Made by a program: the position numbers and the translations under genes | Assembly (NCBI GenBank): GCA_020073265.1 | Contig: JAIQFN010000023.1 | Coordinates: 1-64,000 of the forward strand | Reading direction: 5' to 3' | Length of the DNA: 64,000 nt | Source: Terriglobia bacterium | Lineage (GTDB): Bacteria; Acidobacteriota; Terriglobia; Bryobacterales; Bryobacteraceae | Notes under the pieces: model-generated | Database searches by the model: none | The model's input: the letters and a program-made list of their open reading frames with translations, nothing else | Told to the model about the DNA's origin: nothing | Part shown: in pieces, positions 41,958-51,835 of the stretch | Numbering within the stretch: position 1 is the first letter of the stretch | Layout: every line of letters begins with the position of its first letter

Positions 41958-43364
41958 CTAGCGGCTGGCAGCGGGCGAGGGGTGGCTGGACAACGCCGCT
42001 GTTCTCAGATCGCTCTGCGAAGCGCCGTCTTGAGCGGCGGCCGGCAAACCCAGGCAAGCCGTGAAATGAAAGGTACTGCCGTGACCGGGTTCGCTCTCGA
42101 GCCAGATCTTGCCGCCCATCAGCTCCACCAGGCGGGTGGAGATGGTTAGGCCCAGGCCAGTTCCGCCATACGATCGCGTCATGGACTCGTCGGCCTGCGA
42201 GAAGGCCTGAAAGATGACCTCGTGCTTGTCGCGAGGAATCCCGATTCCGGTATCCTTCACCGCAAAGTGCAGGCACGCTTGATCGGACGTGATGGATTCT
42301 ACTCCGGCGCGCAGCACGATTCCGCCCGACTGAGTGAACTTGACGGCGTTCCCGAGCAAGTTGACCAGAACCTGACGCAGCCGGCTCGGGTCGCCGGTGA
42401 CCTGGTCGGGGACCCTTAGCGCGATCTCATGAGTGAGCGTCAGATTCTTCTGGCGAGCCGTGAGCGCCAGCGCGGCGACGGTCTCGGAAACCAGTTTGCG
42501 CACATCGAAGCGCACCTGTTCCAGATCCACGCGGCGGGCGTCCACTTCGGAGAAATCCAACACGCCGTTCAAGAGACGAAGCAGCGACAACGCGGAGTTC
42601 TTCGCGGTTTCGAGCAGGGAGCGTTGCTCGGAGGAAAGATTGGTTTCGAGCGCCAGCTCGGTCATTCCGATGATGCCGTTCATGGGTGTGCGCAGCTCGT
42701 GGCTGATGTTGGCCAGGAAGCTGCTCTTGGCCTCGTTGGCGGCTTCGGCCATCTTCTTGGCGGACTCGAGCTGTTGCCGGTCCTCGAACGCGCCGCGATA
42801 CTGCGCGTTCAGATGCCTGCCCTGGAACAGCAGGAAGCCGGAGTACAGGATCCACATCGCGCCGACGCTGTATCCGTCGCCGCCGGTCCAGAGACAGATC
42901 ACGGTGCTTGGCAAGAGCAGCGGCACCAGGTGCCAGTAGAGATACAGCAGCCGCGGCGTGAGAGAAACCAGCGAGCCGGCGCTCAGCCCCAGGGTGCAGA
43001 AGGTCAGCAGGACCGAGTTCCAGCTGGTGTATCCGTACCACACATACGCTCCCGCGGTGAACAGACCCCAGACACTGGAGAACACCAGTTGACACGAACA
43101 GAAGCCAGCCCGCCAGAGCGCGGGGTTGCGGCCATATAGTTCATCTTTGCGGATCACCAGAAAGAGGCGCGCGATTGAGGCGCCGGTGGCCAACGCAGCG
43201 AACAGGCTGACGGCCAGCGGGTGGTGTTGAAAGTAGCCGCCCGCGAGCAGGATGAACTGCACCGCTCCCAGGCCGGACCAGATGGCCGCCACGGAGCGCC
43301 GTGCGATGTCGGAGTCCTGCTGCGCCTCCAGGTCGAGACGCAAAGATTCGGCTGGCGTTTCCAC
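41958..43364 (-). CDS. Membrane sensor histidine kinase
   Basis: The 468-residue protein has several hydrophobic spans in the first 180 residues (AVQFILLAGGYFQ, VLLTFCTLGLSAGSLVSL, YWHLVPLLLPSTVICL). The H-box FLANISHELRTPMNGIIGM near residue 225 carries the phosphorylated histidine. The ATPase boxes follow: N as VNLLGNAVKFT, G1 as VKDTGIGIP, G2 as GGTGLGLTIS. The C-terminal tail (SQSDLRTAALSSHPSPAASR) holds no receiver or HPt domain although the kinase core is of hybrid type, so a partner regulator is needed and none lies next to it. Confidence 0.88.
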   Translation of the reverse strand: METPAESLRLDLEAQQDSDIARRSVAAIWSGLGAVQFILLAGGYFQHHPLAVSLFAALATGASIARLFLVIRKDELYGRNPALWRAGFCSCQLVFSSVWGLFTAGAYVWYGYTSWNSVLLTFCTLGLSAGSLVSLTPRLLYLYWHLVPLLLPSTVICLWTGGDGYSVGAMWILYSGFLLFQGRHLNAQYRGAFEDRQQLESAKKMAEAANEAKSSFLANISHELRTPMNGIIGMTELALETNLSSEQRSLLETAKNSALSLLRLLNGVLDFSEVDARRVDLEQVRFDVRKLVSETVAALALTARQKNLTLTHEIALRVPDQVTGDPSRLRQVLVNLLGNAVKFTQSGGIVLRAGVESITSDQACLHFAVKDTGIGIPRDKHEVIFQAFSQADESMTRSYGGTGLGLTISTRLVELMGGKIWLESEPGHGSTFHFTACLGLPAAAQDGASQSDLRTAALSSHPSPAASR

Positions 43365-43567
43365 GGTTACCTTTTAATCGGCAAGTCTCGTAGAAAGCTT
43401 GAGTTAGGTTGAAACATTTTCCGGTGATCGCGTGCCAACCGGACGGGCGGCCAGGGACCTGAAAGGGCGCCGCTAAAGAATTCGCCGGAAAGGATTTCCA
43501 CCGATCTGCCGATGGAGCATTTGCGCCCGGTCCCGCGTTCGAGTGATAATGCGCAGGGCGGCTGTTT

Positions 43568-45568
43568 ATGGTAGGCCAGACGATCGTTCACTACAAACTG
43601 CTCGAGAAGCTCGGCGCGGGCGGCATGGGCGAGATCTACAAGGCGGAAGACACCCGCCTGCATCGCACGGTAGCCGTCAAGGTTCTCACACCCGCTGTGT
43701 CGGGCGACGACGAGCGCCGCAAACGCTTTTTGCAGGAAGCCCAGGCTGCGTCGGCTCTCAACCATCCCAACATCATCACGGTTTACGACATCGTGACCGA
43801 GGGCGACACGCAGTGCATCGTGATGGAGTACGTGGCGGGCAAGACCCTGCGCGACTCGACGCCGCCGGGCGGGATACCGGTGCCGCAGGCCCTCGGGTAC
43901 GCAGTGCAAATGGCCAGCGCGCTCGGCGTCGCGCACGCGGCTGGGATCATTCACCGCGACCTGAAGCCGTCCAACATCATGATCACGCCGTCGGGCCTGG
44001 TGAAGATTCTGGACTTCGGGCTGGCCAAGTGGCTGGAGCCGTTGCCGGGCGAGCAGAGCGGCGAGCAGCCTACCGTCGAGCAGAACCAACTGACGCGCGA
44101 AGGGTCCATCATCGGCACGGTGAGCTACATGTCTCCCGAACAAGCCGAGGGCAAGCGGGTGGACACGCGCAGCGACATCTTCGCGTTCGGCTCGGTGTTG
44201 TACGAAATGCTCACCGGGCGGCGCGCGTTCGAGGGGACGTCTGGGATCTCGACGCTGTCGGCGATTCTGCGCGATGAAGTGAAGCCGATTTATGAAACGG
44301 CGCCGGATGTTCCGCCGCTGCTGGAACAGATCGTGCTGCGCTGTCTGCAAAAGGATCCGGATTCGCGCTGGCAGTCCATGAAGCAGATCGAAGGAGCGCT
44401 CACCACGCTGCAACGCCAGCTGGATCCGGGCAGCCAGTATGGATCGCCGTTGTCGACCACAACGATGCATGTCCCGGCTGCCGCTGTTCCGCCGCCGGCT
44501 CCGCCGACTGCTGCGCGACCGCCTGCTGCGCCTCCGCCAGTTGCGCCTCCGCCTCCTGCTCCGCGGCCTGCTGCACCTTCGGCTGCCGCGCCTCCGCCTC
44601 CTGCACCGCCTGCCGCGCCTCCGCCGGCTGCCTCTTCGAATCCTCCATCCGCGCCGCCGCCTCCGGTTCCCTCCGGCGCCAGCAAGCCGGCAACTCCGGC
44701 TCCGGCAACACGCGCGACCGTGGCTGCGCGGCCCGCGACATCGCCCAACGCCTCGAAAACGATGGCGGTGCTGCTGGGTTTGGTCGGCGTCGTGTTAGTG
44801 GGTGCGGCCGGGACGGGCTGGTGGTACACGCATCGCAATCCACCGCCTCCGCCGCCTCCTCCGCACGTCGAGACGCAGACTCAGCCCACGCCGGCGCCAG
44901 CTCCGGTGGCGGAGAATCCGCCTCCGCCTGCTGTCGAGTCCACGCCGACTCCCGAGCAACCGCCAGCGCAGCCGGCGAAGCCCGTGAAGAAGGCTCCGCC
45001 CAAACAACCGACCGCCAAGAAGACCACACCCGCGCCGCCCCAGCCGCAAGCTCCCGCTCCCGCGCCGGCTGCGACTCCACAGCAGCAGCCTGAGAAGGCT
45101 GAGGCGCCAAAGCCTGCCCAGCCCAGCCAGCCGCCGCGACCCGTGGTGCAAACCGTGCTCGCGAAGGTGGGCGACGGCCTGCCGTTCCGCATGATCCTGA
45201 ATCAGGACATTCCCGCCGAAGCACAAGAAGGACTGGCGGTGCGCTTTACGGTGCCGGAAGATTTCCAGGTAGACGGCAAGACGGTGATAGCCAAGGGCGC
45301 CACTGTCACGGCCTCGGTAGTAGGCGAGACAGGCAAGAAATTTCTCGGCATCGGCGGCAAGAAGGTCATTTACCAGTTGCTGAAGGTGAATGCCGTGGAC
45401 GGCAAGCAGATCAGTGTCCGCGCTACTTCCGGCCACAGCGGCGAGGGACCGGTGGTGCGCCCGTTCGAAGTTCCCAAGGGTTCCAAGAAAAAGGGATTCG
45501 CGGCCGTGCAGGGAACCGAGTACATCGGCTACATCGACGGCGAGCAGAGCGTGGCTGTCCGCAAGTAA
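43568..45568 (+). CDS. Membrane Ser/Thr protein kinase with Pro/Ala-rich linkers
   Basis: Residues 9-270 form a Hanks-type kinase: glycine loop LGAGGMGEIYKAEDTRL, ATP lysine in TVAVKVLTP, catalytic loop IIHRDLKPSNIMI near residue 139, DFGLAKW, and the P+1 GTVSYMSPEQAEGKRVD near 180. An Ala/Pro-rich stretch (residues about 300-380) precedes a transmembrane span MAVLLGLVGVVLVGAAGTGW near 400. A second Pro/Lys-rich linker and a C-terminal domain (RFTVPEDFQVDGKTVIAKGA, GKKVIYQLLKVNAVDGKQI) lie outside the membrane. The target is unknown. Confidence 0.9.
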   Translation: MVGQTIVHYKLLEKLGAGGMGEIYKAEDTRLHRTVAVKVLTPAVSGDDERRKRFLQEAQAASALNHPNIITVYDIVTEGDTQCIVMEYVAGKTLRDSTPPGGIPVPQALGYAVQMASALGVAHAAGIIHRDLKPSNIMITPSGLVKILDFGLAKWLEPLPGEQSGEQPTVEQNQLTREGSIIGTVSYMSPEQAEGKRVDTRSDIFAFGSVLYEMLTGRRAFEGTSGISTLSAILRDEVKPIYETAPDVPPLLEQIVLRCLQKDPDSRWQSMKQIEGALTTLQRQLDPGSQYGSPLSTTTMHVPAAAVPPPAPPTAARPPAAPPPVAPPPPAPRPAAPSAAAPPPPAPPAAPPPAASSNPPSAPPPPVPSGASKPATPAPATRATVAARPATSPNASKTMAVLLGLVGVVLVGAAGTGWWYTHRNPPPPPPPPHVETQTQPTPAPAPVAENPPPPAVESTPTPEQPPAQPAKPVKKAPPKQPTAKKTTPAPPQPQAPAPAPAATPQQQPEKAEAPKPAQPSQPPRPVVQTVLAKVGDGLPFRMILNQDIPAEAQEGLAVRFTVPEDFQVDGKTVIAKGATVTASVVGETGKKFLGIGGKKVIYQLLKVNAVDGKQISVRATSGHSGEGPVVRPFEVPKGSKKKGFAAVQGTEYIGYIDGEQSVAVRK

Positions 45569-45649
45569 TCCGATTCAAATCTTTTCCGACACTCTTGGTC
45601 GCGAACAGCGATCATAGGAATAGCGACTTCACCTCACGGAGTGTGTGTC

Positions 45650-48052
45650 ATGCAAGCAACTATTCCTGCTGAAGCCCTGAATGTCGATCAAACCCCGCTG
45701 TCGCCCGAAGAAGTGCGAAAGATCGATGCGTATTGGCGCGCCGCGAACTATCTTTCGGTCGGACAGATTTACCTGTACGACAATCCGCTGTTGACCGAAC
45801 CGCTCCGCGTGGAGCACGTTAAGCCTCGCCTGCTGGGGCACTGGGGCACGACGCCGGGACTGAATTTCATCTACGTCCATGCGAACCGCGTGATCAAGAA
45901 GTACGACCTGGATATGATTTACATCTGCGGGCCCGGGCACGGCGGTCCTGGGATGGTGGCGAACACGTGGCTGGAAGGATCGTATTCCGAATTCTTCCCC
46001 AACATTCCGCAGGACGCTGAGGGGATGAAGCGGCTGTTCACGCAATTTTCATTTCCGGGCGGCATTCCGAGCCACGCCGCGCCGGAAACTCCCGGGTCGA
46101 TTCACGAGGGCGGGGAACTGGGCTACGCGCTGCTGCACGCGTACGGTGCGGTGTTCGACAATCCCGACCTGCTGGCCTGCTGCGTGATCGGCGACGGCGA
46201 GGCGGAGACCGGCGCGCTGGCCACTAGCTGGCATTCCAACAAGTTCCTGAACCCGGCGCACGACGGCGCAGTGATTCCCATTCTGCATTTGAACGGCTAC
46301 AAGATCGCGGGGCCGACGGTTCTGGCGCGCATCCCTCGCGAGGAACTAGCCGAGCTGCTGCGAGGCTACGGATATCAACCCTATTTCGTGGCCGGTCACG
46401 AGCCGGAACCGATGCACCAGTTGATGGCGGCGACACTCGACCGCGTGGTGGAAGAGATCCGGGCTATCCAGAAAGATGCGCGGGAGCGCGGTTTCTCTCA
46501 GCGGCCGCGCTGGCCGATGATCGTGCTGGAGACGCCCAAAGGCTGGACCGGTCCCAAGGTTGTCGACGGCTTGCAAATCGAAGGGACGTTTCGCGCGCAT
46601 CAGGTGCCGGTGGCTGAGATACAAACCAATCCGGAACATCTGAAGATTCTGGAAAGCTGGATGAAGAGCTACCATCCCGAGGAGCTGTTCGACGAGAACG
46701 GCGCGTTGATTCTGGAGTTGCGCGAGCTCGCGCCCAAGGGGCCGCGGCGCATGGGGGCGAATCCGTACGCCAACGGCGGGCTGCTGCTGAAGGACCTGCG
46801 TCTGCCGGATTTTCGCGGCTATGCCGTGGACGTGCCCAAGCCCGGCGTGGTGGTCGGGGAGGCCACTCGCATCTTGGGGAACATGCTGCGCGACGTCATG
46901 AAGCTCAACCTGGGTTCGCACAACTTTCGGATCTTCGGCCCGGACGAGACCGCTTCCAATCGTCTGAACGCCGTGTTCGAAGTGACGGACCGCGCCTCCA
47001 CTGCGATTGTTTTGGCCAACGACGATCACGTTTCACCCGACGGGCGCGTCATGGAAGTGCTCAGTGAGCACATGTGCCAGGGATGGCTGGAGGGCTACCT
47101 GCTCACCGGACGGCACGGTTTCTTCTCGTGCTACGAAGCCTTCATTCACATCATCGACTCGATGTTCAACCAGCACGCCAAGTGGCTCAAGACCACGCGC
47201 GCTATCGCCTGGCGGCGGCCGATCGCTTCGCTGAATTACCTGCTGACGTCGCATGTCTGGCGGCAGGATCACAACGGCTTCAGTCATCAGGACCCGGGTT
47301 TTATCGACCTGGTGGTGAACAAGAAGGCGGACGTGGTGCGCGTATATCTGCCGCCGGACGCCAACTGCCTTCTCTCGGTGGCCGATCACTGCCTGCGGAG
47401 CCGGCACTACATCAACGTGATCGTGGCGGGGAAACAGCCGGCCCTGCAGTGGCTCTCGATGGACGCGGCCGTACAGCATTGCACCAGCGGAATCGGCATC
47501 TGGGACTGGGCCAGCAACGATCAGGGCGGCGAGCCGGATGTGGTGATGGCGTGCGCCGGCGATGTCCCGACGCTCGAAACGCTGGCGGCCGTGGATTTGT
47601 TGCGCCGGCGTCTGCCCGATCTGAAAGTCCGGGTGGTGAATGTGGTCGACCTGATGACGCTGCAGCCCGCGTCCGAACATCCGCATGGACTGTCGGACCG
47701 CGATTTCGACGCGATCTTCACCAGGAATAAACCCATCGTGTTTGCGTTCCATGGTTATCCCTGGCTGATCCACCGCCTGACCTACCGCCGCGCCAATCAT
47801 GACAACATGCACGTGCGCGGATACAAGGAAGAGGGGACCACCACGACGCCTTTCGACATGACGGTGCTGAACGATCTGGATCGCTTTCATCTGGCGGGCG
47901 ACGTGATCGACCGGGTGCCGCGGCTGTCCGGGGTGGCGGGTCACGAGAAGCAATGGCTGCGCAACCGGCTGATCGAGCACAAGCTCTACATCTCGCGCTA
48001 CGGCGACGACATGCCGGAGATTCGCGACTGGCGCTGGCCCCATGCGACGTGA
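45650..48052 (+). CDS. Xylulose-5-phosphate/fructose-6-phosphate phosphoketolase
   Basis: The thiamine-diphosphate enzyme splits xylulose 5-phosphate or fructose 6-phosphate with phosphate to give acetyl phosphate. At 800 residues it has the usual length. Signatures are [19 protein letters not shown] near residue 65, [20 protein letters not shown] near 95, [20 protein letters not shown] near 140, and the TPP motif [19 protein letters not shown] near 185. ATG 45650 is chosen with ACGGAG upstream. The acetate kinase follows, and the two make a phosphoketolase shunt with no Pta in the window. Codon use matches neighbours. Confidence 0.95.
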   Translation: MQATIPAEALNVDQTPLSPEEVRKIDAYWRAANYLSVGQIYLYDNPLLTEPLRVEHVKPRLLGHWGTTPGLNFIYVHANRVIKKYDLDMIYICGPGHGGPGMVANTWLEGSYSEFFPNIPQDAEGMKRLFTQFSFPGGIPSHAAPETPGSIHEGGELGYALLHAYGAVFDNPDLLACCVIGDGEAETGALATSWHSNKFLNPAHDGAVIPILHLNGYKIAGPTVLARIPREELAELLRGYGYQPYFVAGHEPEPMHQLMAATLDRVVEEIRAIQKDARERGFSQRPRWPMIVLETPKGWTGPKVVDGLQIEGTFRAHQVPVAEIQTNPEHLKILESWMKSYHPEELFDENGALILELRELAPKGPRRMGANPYANGGLLLKDLRLPDFRGYAVDVPKPGVVVGEATRILGNMLRDVMKLNLGSHNFRIFGPDETASNRLNAVFEVTDRASTAIVLANDDHVSPDGRVMEVLSEHMCQGWLEGYLLTGRHGFFSCYEAFIHIIDSMFNQHAKWLKTTRAIAWRRPIASLNYLLTSHVWRQDHNGFSHQDPGFIDLVVNKKADVVRVYLPPDANCLLSVADHCLRSRHYINVIVAGKQPALQWLSMDAAVQHCTSGIGIWDWASNDQGGEPDVVMACAGDVPTLETLAAVDLLRRRLPDLKVRVVNVVDLMTLQPASEHPHGLSDRDFDAIFTRNKPIVFAFHGYPWLIHRLTYRRANHDNMHVRGYKEEGTTTTPFDMTVLNDLDRFHLAGDVIDRVPRLSGVAGHEKQWLRNRLIEHKLYISRYGDDMPEIRDWRWPHAT

Positions 48053-48074
48053 TCGGGGAGCAAGCTCAAGTAGA

Positions 48075-48122
48075 GGCGTTCACACGAGTGTGAACGCGGC
48101 ACGCACGAGTGCGTGCGCCACG
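48075..48122. repeat. Two-hairpin REP-like palindromic element, copy B
   Basis: Stem arms GCGTTCACA and TGTGAACGC surround CGAG, then the palindrome GGCACGCACGAGTGCGTG plus CGCC follows. The second palindrome is the exact inverse of the one at 14264-14311. It lies between phosphoketolase and acetate kinase, ending nine bases before the acetate kinase GTG, so it would overlap its ribosome site. Confidence 0.8.
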
Positions 48123-48130
48123 GATTCGGC

Positions 48131-49372
48131 GTGAGGGTTCTGGTGCTCAATGGCGGATCGAGCAGCTTCAAGTGCTGGTTCGCCGATCTGGCGGATGGGC
48201 CGCTGCCGGTCGAAGCACCGCAGCCGCGGTGGACGGCTCGCGCCGACTGGAGTCGCCACAATGGTGGCGCGGAAATCCACATCGCTCGATCGGACGGCGC
48301 TAACGTCCAGCGCCGGATCCCAGTGCAGGCGCCGGTCGCGGTTCTGGAACCGGTGCTCGAATCGCTTTGGAAAGGCGACGCCGCCGTAATCGATTCGCCT
48401 TCCCGTATTGACGTGGCCGGGCATCGCATCGTTCACGGCGGCCCGGTTTATCGGGAAAGCACTCCGCTTACCTCAGAGGTGCGCGCGGCCATCGCACGCG
48501 AGGTGGAGTTTGCTCCCGAGCACAATCGCTTTGAGCTGGAGGCGGTGGAGACGGTCGATCGATTTATCGGAAGCGGCGTTCTTCAAATCGCCACCTTCGA
48601 TACCGGCTTTCATTCCACGCTCCAGCCCGCGGCGTTCGTGTACGCGGGGCCGCACGCCTGGCTCGAGCAAGGCGTCCGCCGTTACGGTTTTCATGGAATC
48701 AGCCATCAATACGCAGCGCAGCGCGCGGCCGCGATGCTGCGCCGGGATGAGCGCGATCTGAAGCTGATCGTCTGCCATCTCGGCAACGGCGCATCGCTCG
48801 CGGCCGTGCGTGGCGGTAAAAGCGTGGACACCAGCATGGGCTTCACGCCGCTCGAAGGCGTCATGATGGGGACGCGCTCGGGATCCATCGATCCGGGCAT
48901 TCTGATTTATCTGATACGGCACCGCGGATATAGCGCCGAGCAGTTGGACCACATCCTCAACCAGGAATCGGGATTGTTGGGGCTCTCGGGCGTGTCGGGC
49001 GACATGCGCGAAGTGCTGCGAGCGATCGAGGGCGGCAACGCGCGGGCGAAGCTGGCGTACGACGTGTACGCACACCGCCTGACGCGCGAGATCGGCGGGA
49101 TGCTGGCGGTGCTGGGCGGCGTGGACGCGCTGGTCTTCACTGGAGGCGTGGGAGAAAACTGCGCGCCTCTCCGGGAGTCAGTATGCGGGCAGTTCAGCTT
49201 TCTCGGCCTGAAGCTGGATGTTGCCAGGAACGCCGCGCCGAAGCTGGATCAGGACGTCGCGGCCACGGATTCAGCCGTGCGGGTTCTGGTGATCCGCGCC
49301 GAGGAAGAGTGGGAAATTGCCCGCGAATGTCATCGCCTGGCCGAGGCGCGTCTCAGTCGCCCGCCAGGTTGA
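48131..49372 (+). CDS. ackA: Acetate kinase family protein
   Basis: The 413-residue protein transfers phosphate between acetyl phosphate and ADP. Signatures are VLVLNGGSSSFKCWF at the start (N-x-G-S-S-S), RIVHGGPVYRES near residue 95, FDTGFHSTLQPAAFVYAGPH near 155, YGFHGISHQYAAQRAAAML near 185, HLGNGASLAAVRGGKSVDTS near 220, and VFTGGVGENCAPLRESV near 336. GTG 48131 is chosen because it puts the family start in place; the frame upstream runs through the REP hairpin. It would consume the acetyl phosphate from the preceding phosphoketolase and yield ATP. Confidence 0.92.
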   Translation: MRVLVLNGGSSSFKCWFADLADGPLPVEAPQPRWTARADWSRHNGGAEIHIARSDGANVQRRIPVQAPVAVLEPVLESLWKGDAAVIDSPSRIDVAGHRIVHGGPVYRESTPLTSEVRAAIAREVEFAPEHNRFELEAVETVDRFIGSGVLQIATFDTGFHSTLQPAAFVYAGPHAWLEQGVRRYGFHGISHQYAAQRAAAMLRRDERDLKLIVCHLGNGASLAAVRGGKSVDTSMGFTPLEGVMMGTRSGSIDPGILIYLIRHRGYSAEQLDHILNQESGLLGLSGVSGDMREVLRAIEGGNARAKLAYDVYAHRLTREIGGMLAVLGGVDALVFTGGVGENCAPLRESVCGQFSFLGLKLDVARNAAPKLDQDVAATDSAVRVLVIRAEEEWEIARECHRLAEARLSRPPG

Positions 49373-51116
49373 CGGTGTTGGCCTCGTGCGCCACGCCGCG
49401 CGGCTCCATCGGAAGGCGCAGGCAGAACTTCGCGCCCGGGCCATTCACGTCGGCCCACATATCGCCGCCGTGATCGAGCAGCGTCTGGCGCGAGAGAGCC
49501 AGGCCCAGACCCAGCCCGTTCTTCTTGCCGACGGTGACGAACGGCTGAAACAGGCGCCCTCGCAGCGCCGGATTGAGCCCCGGCCCGGTGTCCTGCACTT
49601 CGACCAGAATACTGTCGCCATCGGCTTGGGATCGAATCGAAATCGATCCGCCGGACCGCATGGCCTCGATGGCGTTCTCGAACAGGTTGGAGAACACGCG
49701 CTCGATTCGCGCCCGCGCCATGGGGCATTCCTGATCCTCGGGAACCTGGGCAATCAGCTCCACCTTGCCGGCGTCGGCGGCGGGCGCGACCGTGGTCCAG
49801 GCGGCCGCGATCACTTCCTTCAAACTGCACGTCTCGGTCAAGTCCGACTTGCCGCGCGCGACGTTCAATAGCTGCTGCAGCATATCCTGGATGCCGCGAG
49901 AAGCGCGATAAATATTGCGCGCCAGGCGCTTGATCTGTTCTTCACCCAAATGGCCGTCCATCAGCATTTCCGCGCCGGCATAGATGGCCGCGAGCGGATT
50001 CCGAAGATCGTGGACGATGGAAGTGGAAAGCTGGCCGATGGTGGCGATGCGCTCCTGACGGATGAGTTCTTCGCGCGCGCGCTGGATGGAATCGCACATG
50101 CTTTGGAAGGTTTCGGCCAACCGGCCCAGTTCATCCTGGCTGTTGACGCGGACGTGGTACTCGTAGTTCTCTTTGGCGATCTCGGCCGCGGCGCGGTCGA
50201 GCTCCGCAACCGGCCGCATGATCTTTCTCGCCACCAGGTAGGTCACCGCGAGCGCCGCGATCAAGGCCAGCAGCCACAGCGCGAGCATCTGGCGCTGGAG
50301 AGCCATGAGCCGCTGACGGGCACCGGCGAAAGAGCGGAGAATGAAGAGCTGTCCGACCGGCGTGCCGCTGAGATCGAGCAGCGGCTGAGGCAGCGCCAGG
50401 TAGCCGGAAACCGGTGTGATTCCGGAATTCTTGAGCAAGCGGGGCGCGATGGCGGCGATGGCGGACGGCTGCAGCGTGGACGTCACCACGTGGTGGCGCG
50501 AAACAAACACGTACTCGCTTCCGCCGGTTGCGTCCTTGAGCGTTTGGGCGACGCCTTGATCCACCTTGTAGCCGGCTACCAGGACGTTGAGCAACGCGGG
50601 GCTGTCCGCCGACTGGACGTAGACCGGCGTGACCACTACCTGGAACAACTGATCGCCTCTTTCGACGAAGCCGGAGGCCTGGCGCGGGAACGTGCCGCGC
50701 GCCGCGCGCACCATGGGCAAGTCGTCGTTGGGGGCGAACGGGGCGAGCGCTCCCAGACTGGCGATGGCCCGGCCCTGGGGGTCCGAGACGAGGAAGAACG
50801 CGTCTTCGGTGGAAACTTTGGACCACAGCTCTCCAGCGGTGTCGCGGATGGTGGCGGAATCGCCCGTGCCGAAGGCGCGCCGGATTACGTCCGACGTGCT
50901 GAGGATCTGGCTCTCTGAGGCGAGCAGCTTGGCGCGCGCCTTCCAGAGCGAATCGTAGGCCTGAAAGCTGGCTTTGGCTTCCTGCTCGACGCTGGCGTAG
51001 GTGGTGCTCACCACGCTGCGTTGCACCAGCCAGCCCGTGATGGCGAACGCCAGGGTCATCACCAGCGAGGTGGGGATCAGGATTTTCCAAAGCAGCGAGA
51101 GTCGCGAAAATCTCAC
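49353..51116 (-). CDS. Membrane sensor histidine kinase with large periplasmic domain
   Basis: The 587-residue protein begins with a transmembrane helix (LLWKILIPTSLVMTLAFAIT), then a 230-residue periplasmic region that looks like a Cache-type sensor (AFQAYDSLWKARAKLLASE, FFLVSDPQGRAIASLGALAP), then a second helix LALWLLALIAALAVTYLV, a HAMP, and a histidine box SIVHDLRNPLAAI near residue 370. N-box VFSNLFENAIEAM, G1 DTGPGLNP and G2 NGLGLGLALSRQT complete the ATPase. GTG 51116 overlaps the cupredoxin stop (GTGA). It is the last gene of the operon with a response regulator, porin and cupredoxin. Confidence 0.9.
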   Translation of the reverse strand: MRFSRLSLLWKILIPTSLVMTLAFAITGWLVQRSVVSTTYASVEQEAKASFQAYDSLWKARAKLLASESQILSTSDVIRRAFGTGDSATIRDTAGELWSKVSTEDAFFLVSDPQGRAIASLGALAPFAPNDDLPMVRAARGTFPRQASGFVERGDQLFQVVVTPVYVQSADSPALLNVLVAGYKVDQGVAQTLKDATGGSEYVFVSRHHVVTSTLQPSAIAAIAPRLLKNSGITPVSGYLALPQPLLDLSGTPVGQLFILRSFAGARQRLMALQRQMLALWLLALIAALAVTYLVARKIMRPVAELDRAAAEIAKENYEYHVRVNSQDELGRLAETFQSMCDSIQRAREELIRQERIATIGQLSTSIVHDLRNPLAAIYAGAEMLMDGHLGEEQIKRLARNIYRASRGIQDMLQQLLNVARGKSDLTETCSLKEVIAAAWTTVAPAADAGKVELIAQVPEDQECPMARARIERVFSNLFENAIEAMRSGGSISIRSQADGDSILVEVQDTGPGLNPALRGRLFQPFVTVGKKNGLGLGLALSRQTLLDHGGDMWADVNGPGAKFCLRLPMEPRGVAHEANTVNLAGD

Positions 51117-51835
51117 GGCCGCCTCCCCGGATAGGTTCCTGAATCCGTCACGGCCGGATAATCCAACCCGTATTTGTTCTTGTGCGGAGGTTGGAGATAG
51201 CCGCTCTCGGACACCGACATGCTGGGAACCTGCACGGGCTGGCCGGATACCTCGATGGTTCGCGTGAGGGCAGACAGGGTGCGCTCGGTCGCGCGCTCGT
51301 GGAATACGTGCAGCCGGTAAGAGCCCGATGGTACGCCGGCAATCTCGACCGCCCCGCTCCTATCCGATACGGAGAAGTACGGTGACTTCAGCACCACAAT
51401 GACGGCGCTCATGGTGGGATGAATGTTACAGAACACGCGGACCACGCCCGGGCGGCGAAAGGGGATGGATCGAGTGGTGCCGGGCGGATAGAGGCCGATG
51501 TCGAAAATCTGGCCGTCGTAGTTGGAGAAGGCGTTGTGGAAAATCGGATCGTAGTTGGGAAAATCGACGGTGGTTCCGGCTGCGATCGCCAGCACGTGCG
51601 GCGAAAAGGTCTTGTCCTTTTGGATCATTTCGGCGTGGCCGGCCTTCGGAGGCGCCGGTTCTCCGGACAACGGCTCCAGCCAGACCACGACGCCGGAGTA
51701 ATCCTGATGTTTGCGGACGTTGGGATCGTTGGAACTCACCAGTTCGACCCGGCCGGTGACGGTGGCCGCGACGCCCGCGGAGCTGAAGAACACTAACGAC
51801 AGGCACGCGATCGCGCACCGCTCCCTAACGGTCAC
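51113..51835 (-). CDS. Secreted cupredoxin-like copper protein
   Basis: The best start is GTG 51835, which places a signal peptide (CAIACLSLVFFSSAGVAA) directly after it; the frame extends upstream to 51988 through a repeat. The 240-residue product has a plastocyanin/azurin-type site: HNAF as the first histidine in NYDPIFHNAFSNY near residue 100, then CNIHPTM with Cys, His and Met ligands in VFCNIHPTMSAVIV near 140. A C-terminal beta domain (FHERATERTLSALTRTIEV) follows. Such a protein would carry electrons or bind copper outside the cell membrane. Confidence 0.85.
   Translation of the reverse strand: MTVRERCAIACLSLVFFSSAGVAATVTGRVELVSSNDPNVRKHQDYSGVVVWLEPLSGEPAPPKAGHAEMIQKDKTFSPHVLAIAAGTTVDFPNYDPIFHNAFSNYDGQIFDIGLYPPGTTRSIPFRRPGVVRVFCNIHPTMSAVIVVLKSPYFSVSDRSGAVEIAGVPSGSYRLHVFHERATERTLSALTRTIEVSGQPVQVPSMSVSESGYLQPPHKNKYGLDYPAVTDSGTYPGRRP

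Noticed and set aside
41958-42010. Missing receiver domain at the end of the histidine kinase as a truncation by the dispersed repeat
   Set aside because: The repeat copy ends 12 bp beyond the stop codon and the tail shows no broken receiver; many kinases of this form lack it.
44460-45120. Low-complexity GCC/CCG-rich stretch as a DNA repeat or CRISPR-like array
   Set aside because: It is coding: Pro/Ala-rich linkers of the Ser/Thr kinase, with no regular spacer pattern.
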